NCBI GenBank assembly: GCA_003660905.1 | Contig: QMVB01000018.1 | Coordinates: 1-16,597 of the forward strand | Direction of reading: 5' to 3' | Length of the DNA: 16,597 nt | From: Candidatus Nanohalarchaeota archaeon | Lineage (GTDB): Archaea; EX4484-52 | In this document: positions 1 through 6,181 of the stretch, one piece after another | Layout of the letters: each line of letters begins with the position of its first letter | Numbering within the stretch: position 1 is the first letter of the stretch | Notes under the pieces: generated by a model | The model's input: the letters and a program-made list of their open reading frames with translations, nothing else | Databases searched by the model: none | Told to the model about the DNA's origin: nothing | Program-made: the position numbers and the translations under genes

Positions 1-17
1 CTGACTTTCAAAAAATG

Positions 18-33
18 TTTATATATTTTTATT
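18..33 (+). promoter_or_regulatory. Orphan TATA-like element
   Basis: The 16-mer TTTATATATTTTTATT matches exactly the TATA region at 2718-2733, which sits 25-29 nt before the ATG of the zinc-ribbon gene at 2747. Here no ATG or open frame follows at the expected distance (about 45-50), and the DNA behind it is transposase debris. It may be a promoter whose gene was lost, or simply AT-rich sequence. Confidence 0.3.
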
Positions 34-64
34 CAACTAATATACATAAAACGAGAATTATTGG

Positions 65-232
65 TTACATTGCTATTAATTGCTTAAATGCCCGCTCCAC
101 TGTATTTTTGTCATAATATTTTTTCACTACATCCTCATCACGATACTCTGTATTGCGATATATGAGACTGTATCCATATGCCTTTTCCTTTTCTATACTT
201 CTTTCCTATATTCAGCGCTTCGGGAATTTCAG
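65..232 (-). pseudogene. Decayed transposase C-terminal fragment (IS4/IS1634-like DDE type)
   Basis: On the minus strand a frame open from about 205 down to the stop at 65-67 encodes a peptide containing YRNTEYRDEDVVKKYYDKNT followed by VERAFKQL. This resembles the conserved end of IS4/IS1634-type DDE transposases, where a Y-x-x-[KR]-x-x-[VI]-E-[RK]-[AF]-F-[KR]-x-[LM]-K segment carries the catalytic glutamate. The frame stops right after FKQL, so the usual ~100 residues beyond the glutamate are missing. Upstream, a TAG at 206-208 closes the frame, but the peptide seems to continue in another frame (PEALNIGKKYRK), which suggests a frameshift. No terminal inverted repeats or second end are visible. 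The family call rests on one motif, so it is moderate at best. The fragment is non-functional. Confidence 0.5.
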
Positions 233-363
233 TGAAAACCTAACCTTTAGGTATTGGAGAAGGAAACGCAGGTATTATTGTGCAAAAATATTAAATTAAA
301 AAACAAAACAGCATTGTTGAAAGTTGGCATCAAGGAGGGAAAAGAAATATCTTGCAAAAACCA

Positions 364-399
364 TTGATTGTCTAATCAAAATGTAACAATTTAAATTAT
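364..399 (+). promoter_or_regulatory. Promoter of nuclease gene with adjacent palindrome
   Basis: TTTAAATTAT at 390-399 is a TATA-like box about 23 nt before the ATG at 418, the spacing of a leaderless archaeal promoter. Just upstream lies a perfect 6-4-6 inverted repeat, TTGATT-GTCT-AATCAA (364-379), where a BRE or a regulator site would be. A second palindrome, ACCTAA-CCT-TTAGGT, lies at 238-252. Regulation by either is inference. Confidence 0.45.
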
Positions 400-417
400 T
401 TACCTAAAATTATTACT

Positions 418-1578
418 ATGACAACATACTCCTATTCAAAAATTTCAACATTCCTCCAATGCAGATACAAATACAAGCTCCAGTACATTGATAGGATAAA
501 GGTGGAAGTTAAAACAACTATAGAGGCATTTATGGGGAGTATTGTCCACCAGACACTTGAAAAGCTCTACAAAGATATGAAATTCGGGAAAAATAACAAT
601 AAAAAAGAGCTTCTCTCGTTTTATTCTGCCCTGTGGGATGAGAAATACTCAGACGATATAAGGATAGTAAAGAAAGAATATTCTGCCCAAAACTATAAAG
701 ATATGGGCGCAAAATTCGTAAGCGATTACTATGAGCATTACGCGCCATTTGACCAGATAAAGGTTCTGGGTTTGGAGACACAGGAGATGCTAAATCTGAA
801 TAACGGGAATAAATACCATATACGGATTGACAGGTTGTGCTCAGACAACAGAGGCACCTATTATGTGTGCGACTACAAGACCAACAGCCGGCTAAAGTCG
901 CAGGAAGAAGCAGACAGCGACCGCCAGCTTGCAATGTATGCACTGTGGGTGAAGGAGAGGTTCAAGGATGCAAAAGAAGTGAAGCTCATCTGGTATATGC
1001 TTGCCTTTGACAGGGAAGTATCTTCAGAAAGAACCGACGAGCAATTGAAAAACCTGAAAAAGGAAATTGAAGAGCAAATCGAAAAAATAGAAAGATGCGA
1101 GGATTTTCCTGTAAATGAAAGCGCTTTATGCAACTGGTGCAATTACAAGGAACTATGCCCATTGTTCAGGCATGAAGAAGAGCTGAAGAGCAAAAAAGGT
1201 CTTGAAAAATATATGGCAGAGGACGGGCTGAAATTGATAGACGAGCTGGATGAATTGATTTTTCAGAAAAAACAAATAGAAGGCAAAATTGATACGATAA
1301 AAGACAGGCTGATAGAATTTGCAAAGCAAAGAAAAGTCAATATGATTTTTGGGACTGATAAAAAGGCATCTGTGAGAGAATACGAAAAAGTGATTTATCC
1401 GCAGGACAAGGAAAAGTTGGTAAATGTGATAAAAGAAAAGGGGCTCTACGATGACCTGTCAAATATAAATTACATAAAATTAAGCAGTAAAATACTAAAA
1501 AGCCAGATTGATGAGGATATAATAAAAATGACAAGAATAGAAAAAGACTACAGATTTTTTTTGAGCAAAAAGAAGTGA
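418..1578 (+). CDS. RecB/Cas4-type PD-(D/E)XK nuclease with Fe-S cluster
   Basis: A 386-residue DNA nuclease of the RecB/AddB/Cas4 group (PF12705-like). The active site is recognisable in order: His44 in GSIVHQTLEKLY, Asp138 in RIDRL, Asp152-x-Lys154 in CDYKTN, and the QLAMYAL motif (Gln170, Tyr174). Four cysteines, C15 near the N-terminus and C238-x2-C241-x5-C247 near the end of the fold, match the split 4Fe-4S ligand pattern of AddB and Cas4. Residues after ~255 form an extra ~130-residue charged region with likely coiled coil (about 255-310), unlike Cas4, which ends soon after the last cysteine. There is no CRISPR array or cas gene nearby and no helicase partner, so a general DNA repair or recombination role is more likely than adaptation. 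The gene appears monocistronic with its own TATA box. The family call is firm; the biological role is unknown. Confidence 0.87.
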   Translation: MTTYSYSKISTFLQCRYKYKLQYIDRIKVEVKTTIEAFMGSIVHQTLEKLYKDMKFGKNNNKKELLSFYSALWDEKYSDDIRIVKKEYSAQNYKDMGAKFVSDYYEHYAPFDQIKVLGLETQEMLNLNNGNKYHIRIDRLCSDNRGTYYVCDYKTNSRLKSQEEADSDRQLAMYALWVKERFKDAKEVKLIWYMLAFDREVSSERTDEQLKNLKKEIEEQIEKIERCEDFPVNESALCNWCNYKELCPLFRHEEELKSKKGLEKYMAEDGLKLIDELDELIFQKKQIEGKIDTIKDRLIEFAKQRKVNMIFGTDKKASVREYEKVIYPQDKEKLVNVIKEKGLYDDLSNINYIKLSSKILKSQIDEDIIKMTRIEKDYRFFLSKKK

Positions 1579-1585
1579 AATAATT

Positions 1586-1780
1586 GTGCCGAACTGATGA
1601 TGGCGGAAGCATGTTGCAGCATTATCTTTTGAATTTGTCAAGTGAAACACCCGCTGCAGAGCAGAGGGGCTTCAAAATAGAACATTACTATAACCTTGTT
1701 TTTAGTTTGACCCATCACAGCAGAGCCGCGAGGATTTCTTTTAGATTAAATATCCCGTTCCTGCCTGCCAGTTAACCTGA
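1586..1780. ncRNA. Candidate structured RNA in GC-elevated gap
   Basis: The 254-nt gap between the nuclease and the next gene is clearly richer in GC than its surroundings. It contains nested complementary arms: CTGATGATGG (1594-1603) with CCATCACAG (1712-1720), with A1597 bulged; GAAGC (1606-1610) with GCTTC (1669-1673); TGCAGC (1615-1620) with GCTGCA (1653-1658); and TTGA (1629-1632) with TCAA (1638-1641). All four are compatible in one fold. No RNase P, SRP, tRNA or clear C/D-box signature is recognised, and strand is undecided. A 63-codon frame runs through it on the plus strand from a TTG, but the peptide resembles nothing I know. A decayed gene is the main alternative. Confidence 0.3.
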
Positions 1781-1799
1781 GCAAAAAAAATAAAGGCAA

Positions 1800-1812
1800 A
1801 AAATATATATAA
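1800..1812 (+). promoter_or_regulatory. TATA box of the 1833 gene
   Basis: AAAATATATATAA is centred about 27 nt before the ATG at 1833, and no Shine-Dalgarno sequence lies between them. This fits a leaderless transcript starting at or next to the start codon. Confidence 0.55.
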
Positions 1813-1832
1813 TTAATACGACAGAGCAATAT

Positions 1833-2543
1833 ATGGAATATGATTTTTTTGGTTTTAAACATTACAAGATAATGTCTTATTTCTATTTTTTTCTTGGTTT
1901 CATTGATTTTTTTATTGCCTTTTTTGCATGGAGTGAATTTAAGAGAACAGGACTTGTTCTTGTCATAGCAGGACTGGTTAATTTTTATATTTGCTATCTT
2001 CTTGAAATGAAAAACCGGCAGCTGTTTATTGAAAGCATAGCATCAAGAATTTTTTCATATTTGGTGATTATTGTAATTACAATTGTCTATAGTCTGCTAT
2101 CTATAAGCAAAACGCCTCTTTTCATATTTGCGCAGACGATTCTTGCGGTTACTGTTTATATAGGAATTTTTTCTCTGGTGATTTTCGTTTTAATCAAGAT
2201 TGGTGTTACAAAGGAAATATTCATGTTTTTCGGTTTTTCAAAAGAGCACATAGGAATAAAAAAAGTTATTTTCCTGAAAAATGAAAGATACTCTTTACTA
2301 AATGATTTATTTGCTGTGGTGGATATAAATCTTGTTGAATCATATGTTGTTGGGGACTCCCAAAAAATTGACAATTTGTTGCGCGAAATCGAAGATAGCA
2401 AAAACATATTAAATTCTTTATGGACAATAAGATTTTTATTTATCTCTCTCTATGAAAAAGAGCTGGCTGAAACAGAAAAAGAATCTGAAAAAGAAGAAAT
2501 TAAAAGGACAATAAATGCAATAAAAAAACAAATGAACTATTGA
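1833..2543 (+). CDS. Unknown 4-TM membrane protein
   Basis: I do not recognise this 236-residue protein. Hydrophobic segments at about 14-34, 40-57, 72-92 and 97-123 predict four membrane helices in the N-terminal half. The C-terminal half (about 124-236) is soluble-looking and ends in a Lys/Glu-rich stretch (about 208-232) likely to form a helix or coiled coil, probably cytoplasmic. No catalytic motif or Cys/His cluster is visible. The ATG is chosen because a TATA box lies ~27 nt upstream. It stands alone between a GC-elevated gap and a 200-nt gap, so it is probably its own transcription unit. A sensor or scaffold at the membrane would fit the layout but cannot be shown. Confidence 0.7.
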   Translation: MEYDFFGFKHYKIMSYFYFFLGFIDFFIAFFAWSEFKRTGLVLVIAGLVNFYICYLLEMKNRQLFIESIASRIFSYLVIIVITIVYSLLSISKTPLFIFAQTILAVTVYIGIFSLVIFVLIKIGVTKEIFMFFGFSKEHIGIKKVIFLKNERYSLLNDLFAVVDINLVESYVVGDSQKIDNLLREIEDSKNILNSLWTIRFLFISLYEKELAETEKESEKEEIKRTINAIKKQMNY

Positions 2544-2576
2544 ACAGGAAAATAATTTTGCTTTATTTAGATGGTT

Positions 2577-2599
2577 AGCAAAATTCTTTATGCTGTAGA
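2577..2599. repeat. Intergenic repeat, copy 1
   Basis: The 23 bases that begin AGCAAAATTCTTTAT recur at 4929-4951 with two G/A differences (21/23 identical). Both copies lie just after a gene end, behind the 4-TM protein and behind eL32 respectively. It could be a fragment of a dispersed element or a 3' processing or termination signal; the sequence does not decide. Confidence 0.45.
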
Positions 2600-2626
2600 T
2601 AAAGTCTTGGCACAAGGTGCACTTTA
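2600..2626 (+). terminator. Hairpin downstream of the 4-TM gene
   Basis: TAAAGT (2600-2605) pairs with ACTTTA (2621-2626), and GCAC (2610-2613) with GTGC (2617-2620) around an AAG loop. This makes a 10-bp stem with a four-base bulge (CTTG) on the 5' side. It begins directly after the repeat at 2577-2599. No T-run follows, so a role as terminator is uncertain. Confidence 0.3.
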
Positions 2627-2717
2627 CACTCATTGAGGACAATCATGCAAAGAGATTTTTAATATTTCGCAGCAAATACTTACTTTATTTTTGCGTTTTG
2701 GGAGATTAAAGCGCATA

Positions 2718-2733
2718 TTTATATATTTTTATT
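2718..2733 (+). promoter_or_regulatory. TATA box of the zinc-ribbon gene
   Basis: TTTATATATTTTTATT is centred on its TATA core 25 nt before the ATG at 2747, with no ribosome binding site between. The same 16-mer is present at 18-33. Confidence 0.55.
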
Positions 2734-2746
2734 AACAAATATCATT

Positions 2747-3274
2747 ATGAAAATCAAAGTAATGTGCGGTTTTTGCGATGTAAAATTTATGTGGGACTTG
2801 ACCAAAACCGTGGAAATCTGTCCCGGGTGCAGAAGACGCTTAAAGATAAAGGATACTAAAATGTCCAGCTATAGCTATAATCTGTATGTAAAAGAGCAGA
2901 AAAAGAAGATAGATGCCAAAGAGCTTTTCCCAGCAGATAAAAAACACCATGCAATATATTCTGCTCCGAATAGAAAATCTGTTGATTTGAGCACCAGAAA
3001 GACGAAATCGTCACATGAAAAAAGAGAAATGGACGAAATTACTATCTCAAAAGAAGGAGAGTATATTCATTTCCCCAAAACAATGCTCGGAAAATATACT
3101 GTAATGAAAAACAAGGCAAGGCACGGGACAATTGAACTTTTAAACCCGGATTACATGATACTGAAAATAAATCTATGGTGCATGGGAGATAACCAAAAGC
3201 AATTGCTTCTTCAATTGAACAATATTATAAAGAATTATCTGATAGAACATGAATTTACTTTGAGGCGCAAATGA
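2747..3274 (+). CDS. Unknown zinc-ribbon protein beside the S8 operon
   Basis: A 175-residue protein I cannot name. The N-terminus forms a compact zinc ribbon: CGFC (C7, C10) and CPGC (C25, C28), a CX2C-X14-CX2C arrangement. A polar, Lys/Ser-rich linker (about 30-105) follows, then a C-terminal block of about 70 residues with a few hydrophobic strands and a final helix (KQLLLQLNNIIKNYLI). It ends 39 nt before uS8, where archaeal spc operons normally carry uS14, itself a small zinc-binding protein, but it does not match uS14 beyond the presence of cysteine pairs. Nucleic-acid binding, perhaps ribosome- or transcription-related, is inferred from the ribbon and the location only. Confidence 0.7.
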   Translation: MKIKVMCGFCDVKFMWDLTKTVEICPGCRRRLKIKDTKMSSYSYNLYVKEQKKKIDAKELFPADKKHHAIYSAPNRKSVDLSTRKTKSSHEKREMDEITISKEGEYIHFPKTMLGKYTVMKNKARHGTIELLNPDYMILKINLWCMGDNQKQLLLQLNNIIKNYLIEHEFTLRRK

Positions 3275-3313
3275 AAGATTTAAAAAAGAACATTATATTT
3301 TCTTTATGATAAT

Positions 3314-3700
3314 ATGATGCACGATTCAATAGCAGATGGCTTTTCAGTGATAAATAATGCAGAAAAGGCAGGAAAACAAGAGATAACTATAAGGCACGGA
3401 TCTAATTTGATGAAAGATATCCTTAAAATTATGAAAGAAAACAGCTATCTTGATGATTTTAAAATGAAAAAAACATATACTGGTATTATATTTGAAATAA
3501 CCCTGAACGGGAATATAAACAAATGCAGAGTAATAAAACCAAGAATCCCGTTAAAGAAGGCAGACTACATAAAATATGAAAAGCTATATCTCCCGGCAGT
3601 GGATGTTGGTCATTTGATTGTTTCAACTCCAAAAGGCGTTTTTTCCCACAAAAAAGTAGCTGGAAAAGAGGGGGGAGTTTTAATAGGATATATATATTAA
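3314..3700 (+). CDS. rps8: 30S ribosomal protein S8 (uS8)
   Basis: Archaeal uS8, 128 residues, close to the usual ~130. This primary 16S rRNA-binding protein contacts helix 21 in the body of the small subunit. Recognised by the family pattern: DSIADGFSVINNAEKAGKQE at the N-terminus, NKCRVIKPRIPLKK in the middle, YLPAVDVGHLIVSTPKGVFS, and the Gly-rich end KEGGVLIGYIY. The second ATG (3317) gives MHDS, which matches family starts about equally well. A TTTAAAAA box at 3279-3286 lies ~31 nt upstream and could start the uS8-uL6-eL32 unit, although cotranscription with the zinc-ribbon gene is also possible. Eight bases separate it from uL6. Confidence 0.95.
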   Translation: MMHDSIADGFSVINNAEKAGKQEITIRHGSNLMKDILKIMKENSYLDDFKMKKTYTGIIFEITLNGNINKCRVIKPRIPLKKADYIKYEKLYLPAVDVGHLIVSTPKGVFSHKKVAGKEGGVLIGYIY

Positions 3701-3708
3701 TTTTTACT

Positions 3709-4263
3709 ATGATAGAAAAAAAGATAGAGTTGGCCGATGAAGTCGAGGCATCCTTTGATAGCAATGTTTTGACGATCAAGGGAAAACTTGGAGAAATAAA
3801 AAGAGAATTTTCATATCCTCTAATTAATCTTGAAGTGAAAGACAAAACTATTATAGTAAGCTCTTCAAAGGACAGGAAAAAGCAAAAAGCAATAGTGGGT
3901 GCCTGGACAGCGAGGGCAAACAACATGATAAGAGGAGTAAATAAACCATTTGTCTACAAATTGAAACTTGTATTTTCGCACTTCCCGATGAAGGTGAAGA
4001 TAGAAAACAATAGGATTATTGTTTCAAATTATCTCGGTGGAAAAGGCGTAAGAGAAGTGAAAATAAAGGAAGATGTTGAAGTAAAGATGCTGAAGGAAGG
4101 AAGCAGTGAATATCTTACTGTAGAAAGCACAAATAAAGAGCATGCCGGATTATATGCTGCTAAGATTGAGCGATTATGCGTAGCAAAGAATAAAGACCGT
4201 CGCGTTTTTCAGGACGGGATTTATCTTATTGAAAAACCCGGTAAGGGTAATAAAAGTGATTAA
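3709..4263 (+). CDS. rpl6: 50S ribosomal protein L6 (uL6)
   Basis: Archaeal uL6, 184 residues, the normal length. It sits at the base of the L7/L12 stalk near the sarcin-ricin loop. The tandem-repeat fold is visible: repeat one includes VLTIKGKLGEIKREF and the segment IVGAWTARANNMIRGV, and repeat two contains FPMKVKIENNRIIVSNYLGG. The C-terminus carries AAKIERLCVAKNKDRRVFQD and GIYLI, characteristic of the archaeal/eukaryotic form. Its stop codon directly abuts the ATG of eL32 (TAA at 4261-4263, ATG at 4264), which points to cotranslation in one mRNA. Confidence 0.95.
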   Translation: MIEKKIELADEVEASFDSNVLTIKGKLGEIKREFSYPLINLEVKDKTIIVSSSKDRKKQKAIVGAWTARANNMIRGVNKPFVYKLKLVFSHFPMKVKIENNRIIVSNYLGGKGVREVKIKEDVEVKMLKEGSSEYLTVESTNKEHAGLYAAKIERLCVAKNKDRRVFQDGIYLIEKPGKGNKSD

Positions 4264-4902
4264 ATGTTCCATACAAAAAGATTATTCAAAAAAAAGACAG
4301 TTGTCAAAAAACCGCAATTCAAGAGAACAGATTTTAAGAGGAAAAAGCAATTAAAGGATAAATGGAGAAAGCCAAGAGGCAGGGACAATAAATTAAGGCT
4401 TGGAAAATTCTCAAAAGGGCCTTGCGTGAGAGTAGGATACGGCAATTCAAAAGAAAAGCGAGGAAGGAACAAGGATTCAAAATATGAAATTTTGGTTCAC
4501 AATGTTTCCGACCTTGAAAAGATAGACAAAAAAGAGGATGTTGCAGTCATTGCAGGAGCAGTTGGTCTGAAGAAAAAATACGAGATTTCAAAAAAGGCAA
4601 AAGAAATGGGAATTGTCATTGCAAATGAACCTATAAGGAAAAAGAAAGAAGGCACTAAAAAAATAAAGGCAAGAGAGGAAGAATCTAAAAAGAAAAAGGC
4701 GAAAAAAGTAGAAGACGAAAAGAAAAAAGCAGAAGAAGCAAAAAAAGCTGAAGTGAAAGAAAAAGCCGTAGCAAAGCCTGTTGAAAAAGAAGAAAAGCAG
4801 GTTAAAGCAGTGCCTAAAGAAAATGATGCAAAAAAGCCAAAGCCAGTAAAAACAGCGAGTAAGCCTGAAAAGAAACCTGCAAAAAAAATAACAGGAAAAT
4901 AA
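4264..4902 (+). CDS. rpl32e: 50S ribosomal protein L32e with long Lys-rich tail
   Basis: Residues 1-124 are an archaeal eL32 core: WRKPRGRDNKLRLGKFSKGP, then VRVGYGNSKEKRG, YEILVHNVSDLEKI, and VAVIAGAVGLKKKYEISKKA. The protein is 212 residues long, while archaeal eL32 is usually about 130. The extra ~88 residues (about 125-212) are low complexity, made mostly of Lys, Glu, Ala, Pro and Val with no hydrophobic core, and are probably disordered and solvent-exposed on the ribosome surface. The frame is intact with no sign of fusion to another domain. It is the last gene of the short uS8-uL6-eL32 block; the eL19-uL18-uS5 genes that normally follow are absent here. Confidence 0.93.
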   Translation: MFHTKRLFKKKTVVKKPQFKRTDFKRKKQLKDKWRKPRGRDNKLRLGKFSKGPCVRVGYGNSKEKRGRNKDSKYEILVHNVSDLEKIDKKEDVAVIAGAVGLKKKYEISKKAKEMGIVIANEPIRKKKEGTKKIKAREEESKKKKAKKVEDEKKKAEEAKKAEVKEKAVAKPVEKEEKQVKAVPKENDAKKPKPVKTASKPEKKPAKKITGK

Positions 4903-4928
4903 TTTGCAAATTAATATTTAGCATATAG

Positions 4929-4951
4929 AGCAAAATTCTTTATACTGTAAA
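4929..4951. repeat. Intergenic repeat, copy 2
   Basis: The 23 bases starting AGCAAAATTCTTTAT are 21/23 identical to 2577-2599. This copy lies 26 nt after the eL32 stop and runs up to the TATA box of the next gene, with no hairpin directly after it, unlike copy 1. Confidence 0.45.
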
Positions 4952-4960
4952 CTATTTAAC
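4951..4960 (+). promoter_or_regulatory. TATA box of the 4982 gene
   Basis: ACTATTTAAC is centred about 26 nt before the ATG at 4982, supporting a leaderless start there rather than at the TTG one codon earlier. Confidence 0.45.
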
Positions 4961-4981
4961 CATAAAGCATAATTTATCTTG

Positions 4982-5617
4982 ATGAATAAAGAAGAAATTA
5001 AAGAATTTTTGAAACCAACAAAATATAAGGTACTCTTGTTTCTAATATTTGCCATAATTTTAATTAATATGCCGTTTATATCTTGTCAAGACACTTCAGG
5101 TCCAGTGTATCATCTATCTTTTTGGGAATATATGGCTTACTGGGAGAATAACTATATGTTATTTGATACTTTGCTCTATGGAGTTCCAATTCTAATTATT
5201 AGTTATCTTCTCTCTTCTATGATATTTTTTATTTACAAAAACATTAAATCAAAAATTGGACTAATTTCATTGGTTATAATCTGTATTGTTTTAGTTGGAC
5301 TATGGTGGACTCATATAATCAATCAAATAGATGGACATAATCGGGAAAACTATCAGCCATGGTTTCTTCAGGAACATCATTCAAATATTCCTCAGGAAAT
5401 AAAATATATATGGGTGCATAAAGAGTTAAATTGTATAGAAAACTCGGAACCATGGGGTTATAAAAGAAATGAATACAACCAGACTTATGAACAGATATTC
5501 AATAAAACACATTTATCTTTAATGAATAAAAGAATTAAAAATTATTATAAAGAGAATTATGATATTACGATTTATGATATTCGTAGGGAGACTATTGAAA
5601 AACAAGTGCCTCATTGA
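4982..5617 (+). CDS. Unknown 3-TM membrane protein (FLKPTK N-terminus)
   Basis: A 211-residue protein of unknown function. A short basic N-terminus (EIKEFLKPTKYKVLLF) leads into a hydrophobic helix at about 16-34; further helices lie at about 62-86 and 92-112. The loop between helices one and two (about 35-60) is aromatic-rich. The last ~100 residues are polar with many Tyr, Asn, His and Glu and few hydrophobic stretches, probably outside the membrane. From memory, membrane proteins with a similar EFLKPTK start are frequent in DPANN genomes; I cannot verify this here. The ATG at 4982 is preferred because a TATA box lies ~26 nt upstream. It is followed by a convergent gene. Confidence 0.65.
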   Translation: MNKEEIKEFLKPTKYKVLLFLIFAIILINMPFISCQDTSGPVYHLSFWEYMAYWENNYMLFDTLLYGVPILIISYLLSSMIFFIYKNIKSKIGLISLVIICIVLVGLWWTHIINQIDGHNRENYQPWFLQEHHSNIPQEIKYIWVHKELNCIENSEPWGYKRNEYNQTYEQIFNKTHLSLMNKRIKNYYKENYDITIYDIRRETIEKQVPH

Positions 5618-5718
5618 TTAATAGATACAATGTTATTTCTTCAGATCGCATTTGAAGATAGGAATAAAATGTTGCAGTTGGGCTATAAATAATAACGCAA
5701 AATCGCCTGCGTCATACG

Positions 5719-5740
5719 CAAAATTGCTATCACAATTTTG
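5719..5740. terminator. Palindrome between convergent genes
   Basis: CAAAATTG (5719-5726) and CAATTTTG (5733-5740) form a perfect 8-bp stem around CTATCA, in the 184-nt gap between two convergent genes. An overlapping palindrome, TGCGT-CAT-ACGCA (5708-5720), and a direct repeat (ACGCAAAATCGC then ACGCAAAATTGC) lie just to the left. A symmetric, two-way terminator is the likely role; archaeal terminators mostly rely on T-tracts, and the run TTTTTTTT at about 5785-5795 may act for the plus strand. Confidence 0.4.
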
Positions 5741-5801
5741 GTTTTAAATTCCTAAAAATTTGATTAACGCCAAATATACTGGCTCTTCGTAACAATTTTT
5801 T

Positions 5802-6158
5802 TTATATTTTAAATTCAGCAACAGCTCCAATCATTAATCCTGTTGATTTTACAATGCCTGATTCAACTTCGAGAATATATCTGCATTTTTCTTTAGGAAA
5901 GTATGTTTTCCATGTTTTTGGATTGAATGTCAATGGCAGGACATTTTCAGTAATATCAATAATTTTGAATGTCTCATCAATGAAAATCAAGTCAAGAGGA
6001 TATTTCATGAACGCCATCCAGATTGAATGCCTTGCGCTGTTTGGAAAGATGAGCAATGCCCTTCCTTTTTTTTTGAACATCAGCCCTTTTGTTAATTGAA
6101 ATATCGTATTCATTGGAATTATGCTGTCTATTTCTTTGCGGTTTATTGTTACTTTCAT
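5802..6158 (-). CDS. DUF192 family protein
   Basis: A 118-residue DUF192 (PF02643) protein. Family landmarks are present: LTKGLMFKK (about 22-30), the strand with LLIFPN, the signature IWMAFMKYPLDLIFID (46-61), the short ITENVLPL segment, and the closing YILEVESGIVKSTGLMIGA. DUF192 proteins are small beta-rich domains of unknown biochemical function. Many bacterial ones are secreted, but this copy has no signal peptide and is probably cytoplasmic. It is the last gene of a GT2-Dus-DUF192 run, 23 nt behind Dus. A TATA-like AGTTTAAATG at about 6178-6188, overlapping the end of the Dus gene and 25 nt before this ATG, may give it its own promoter. Confidence 0.88.
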   Translation of the reverse strand: MKVTINRKEIDSIIPMNTIFQLTKGLMFKKKGRALLIFPNSARHSIWMAFMKYPLDLIFIDETFKIIDITENVLPLTFNPKTWKTYFPKEKCRYILEVESGIVKSTGLMIGAVAEFKI

Positions 6159-6181
6159 AATTCTCTTAATGATTGAAGCAT

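Noticed and set aside
162..297. Plus-strand 44-codon frame opposite the transposase relic (ends WRRKRRYYCAKILN)
   Set aside because: It is short, has no promoter or homology, and overlaps the better-supported minus-strand transposase motif.
418..1578. Cas4 of a CRISPR system
   Set aside because: No repeats, cas1/cas2 or other cas genes are present, and the protein is much longer than Cas4.
1337..1612. Minus-strand frame with MLPPSSVRHNY, antisense to the nuclease end
   Set aside because: It is mostly a shadow of the nuclease gene, rich in Phe/Leu/Ser as antisense frames of Lys/Glu-rich genes are.
1586..1720. SRP RNA, RNase P RNA or C/D-box RNA identity for the GC-elevated gap
   Set aside because: The SRP helix 8 motif and the RNase P P4 motifs are missing, and the TGATGA present lies within a predicted stem without a matching D box.
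2436..2642. Minus-strand 68-codon frame over the end of the 4-TM gene
   Set aside because: It is mostly antisense to the Lys/Glu-rich C-terminus and lacks a start signal.
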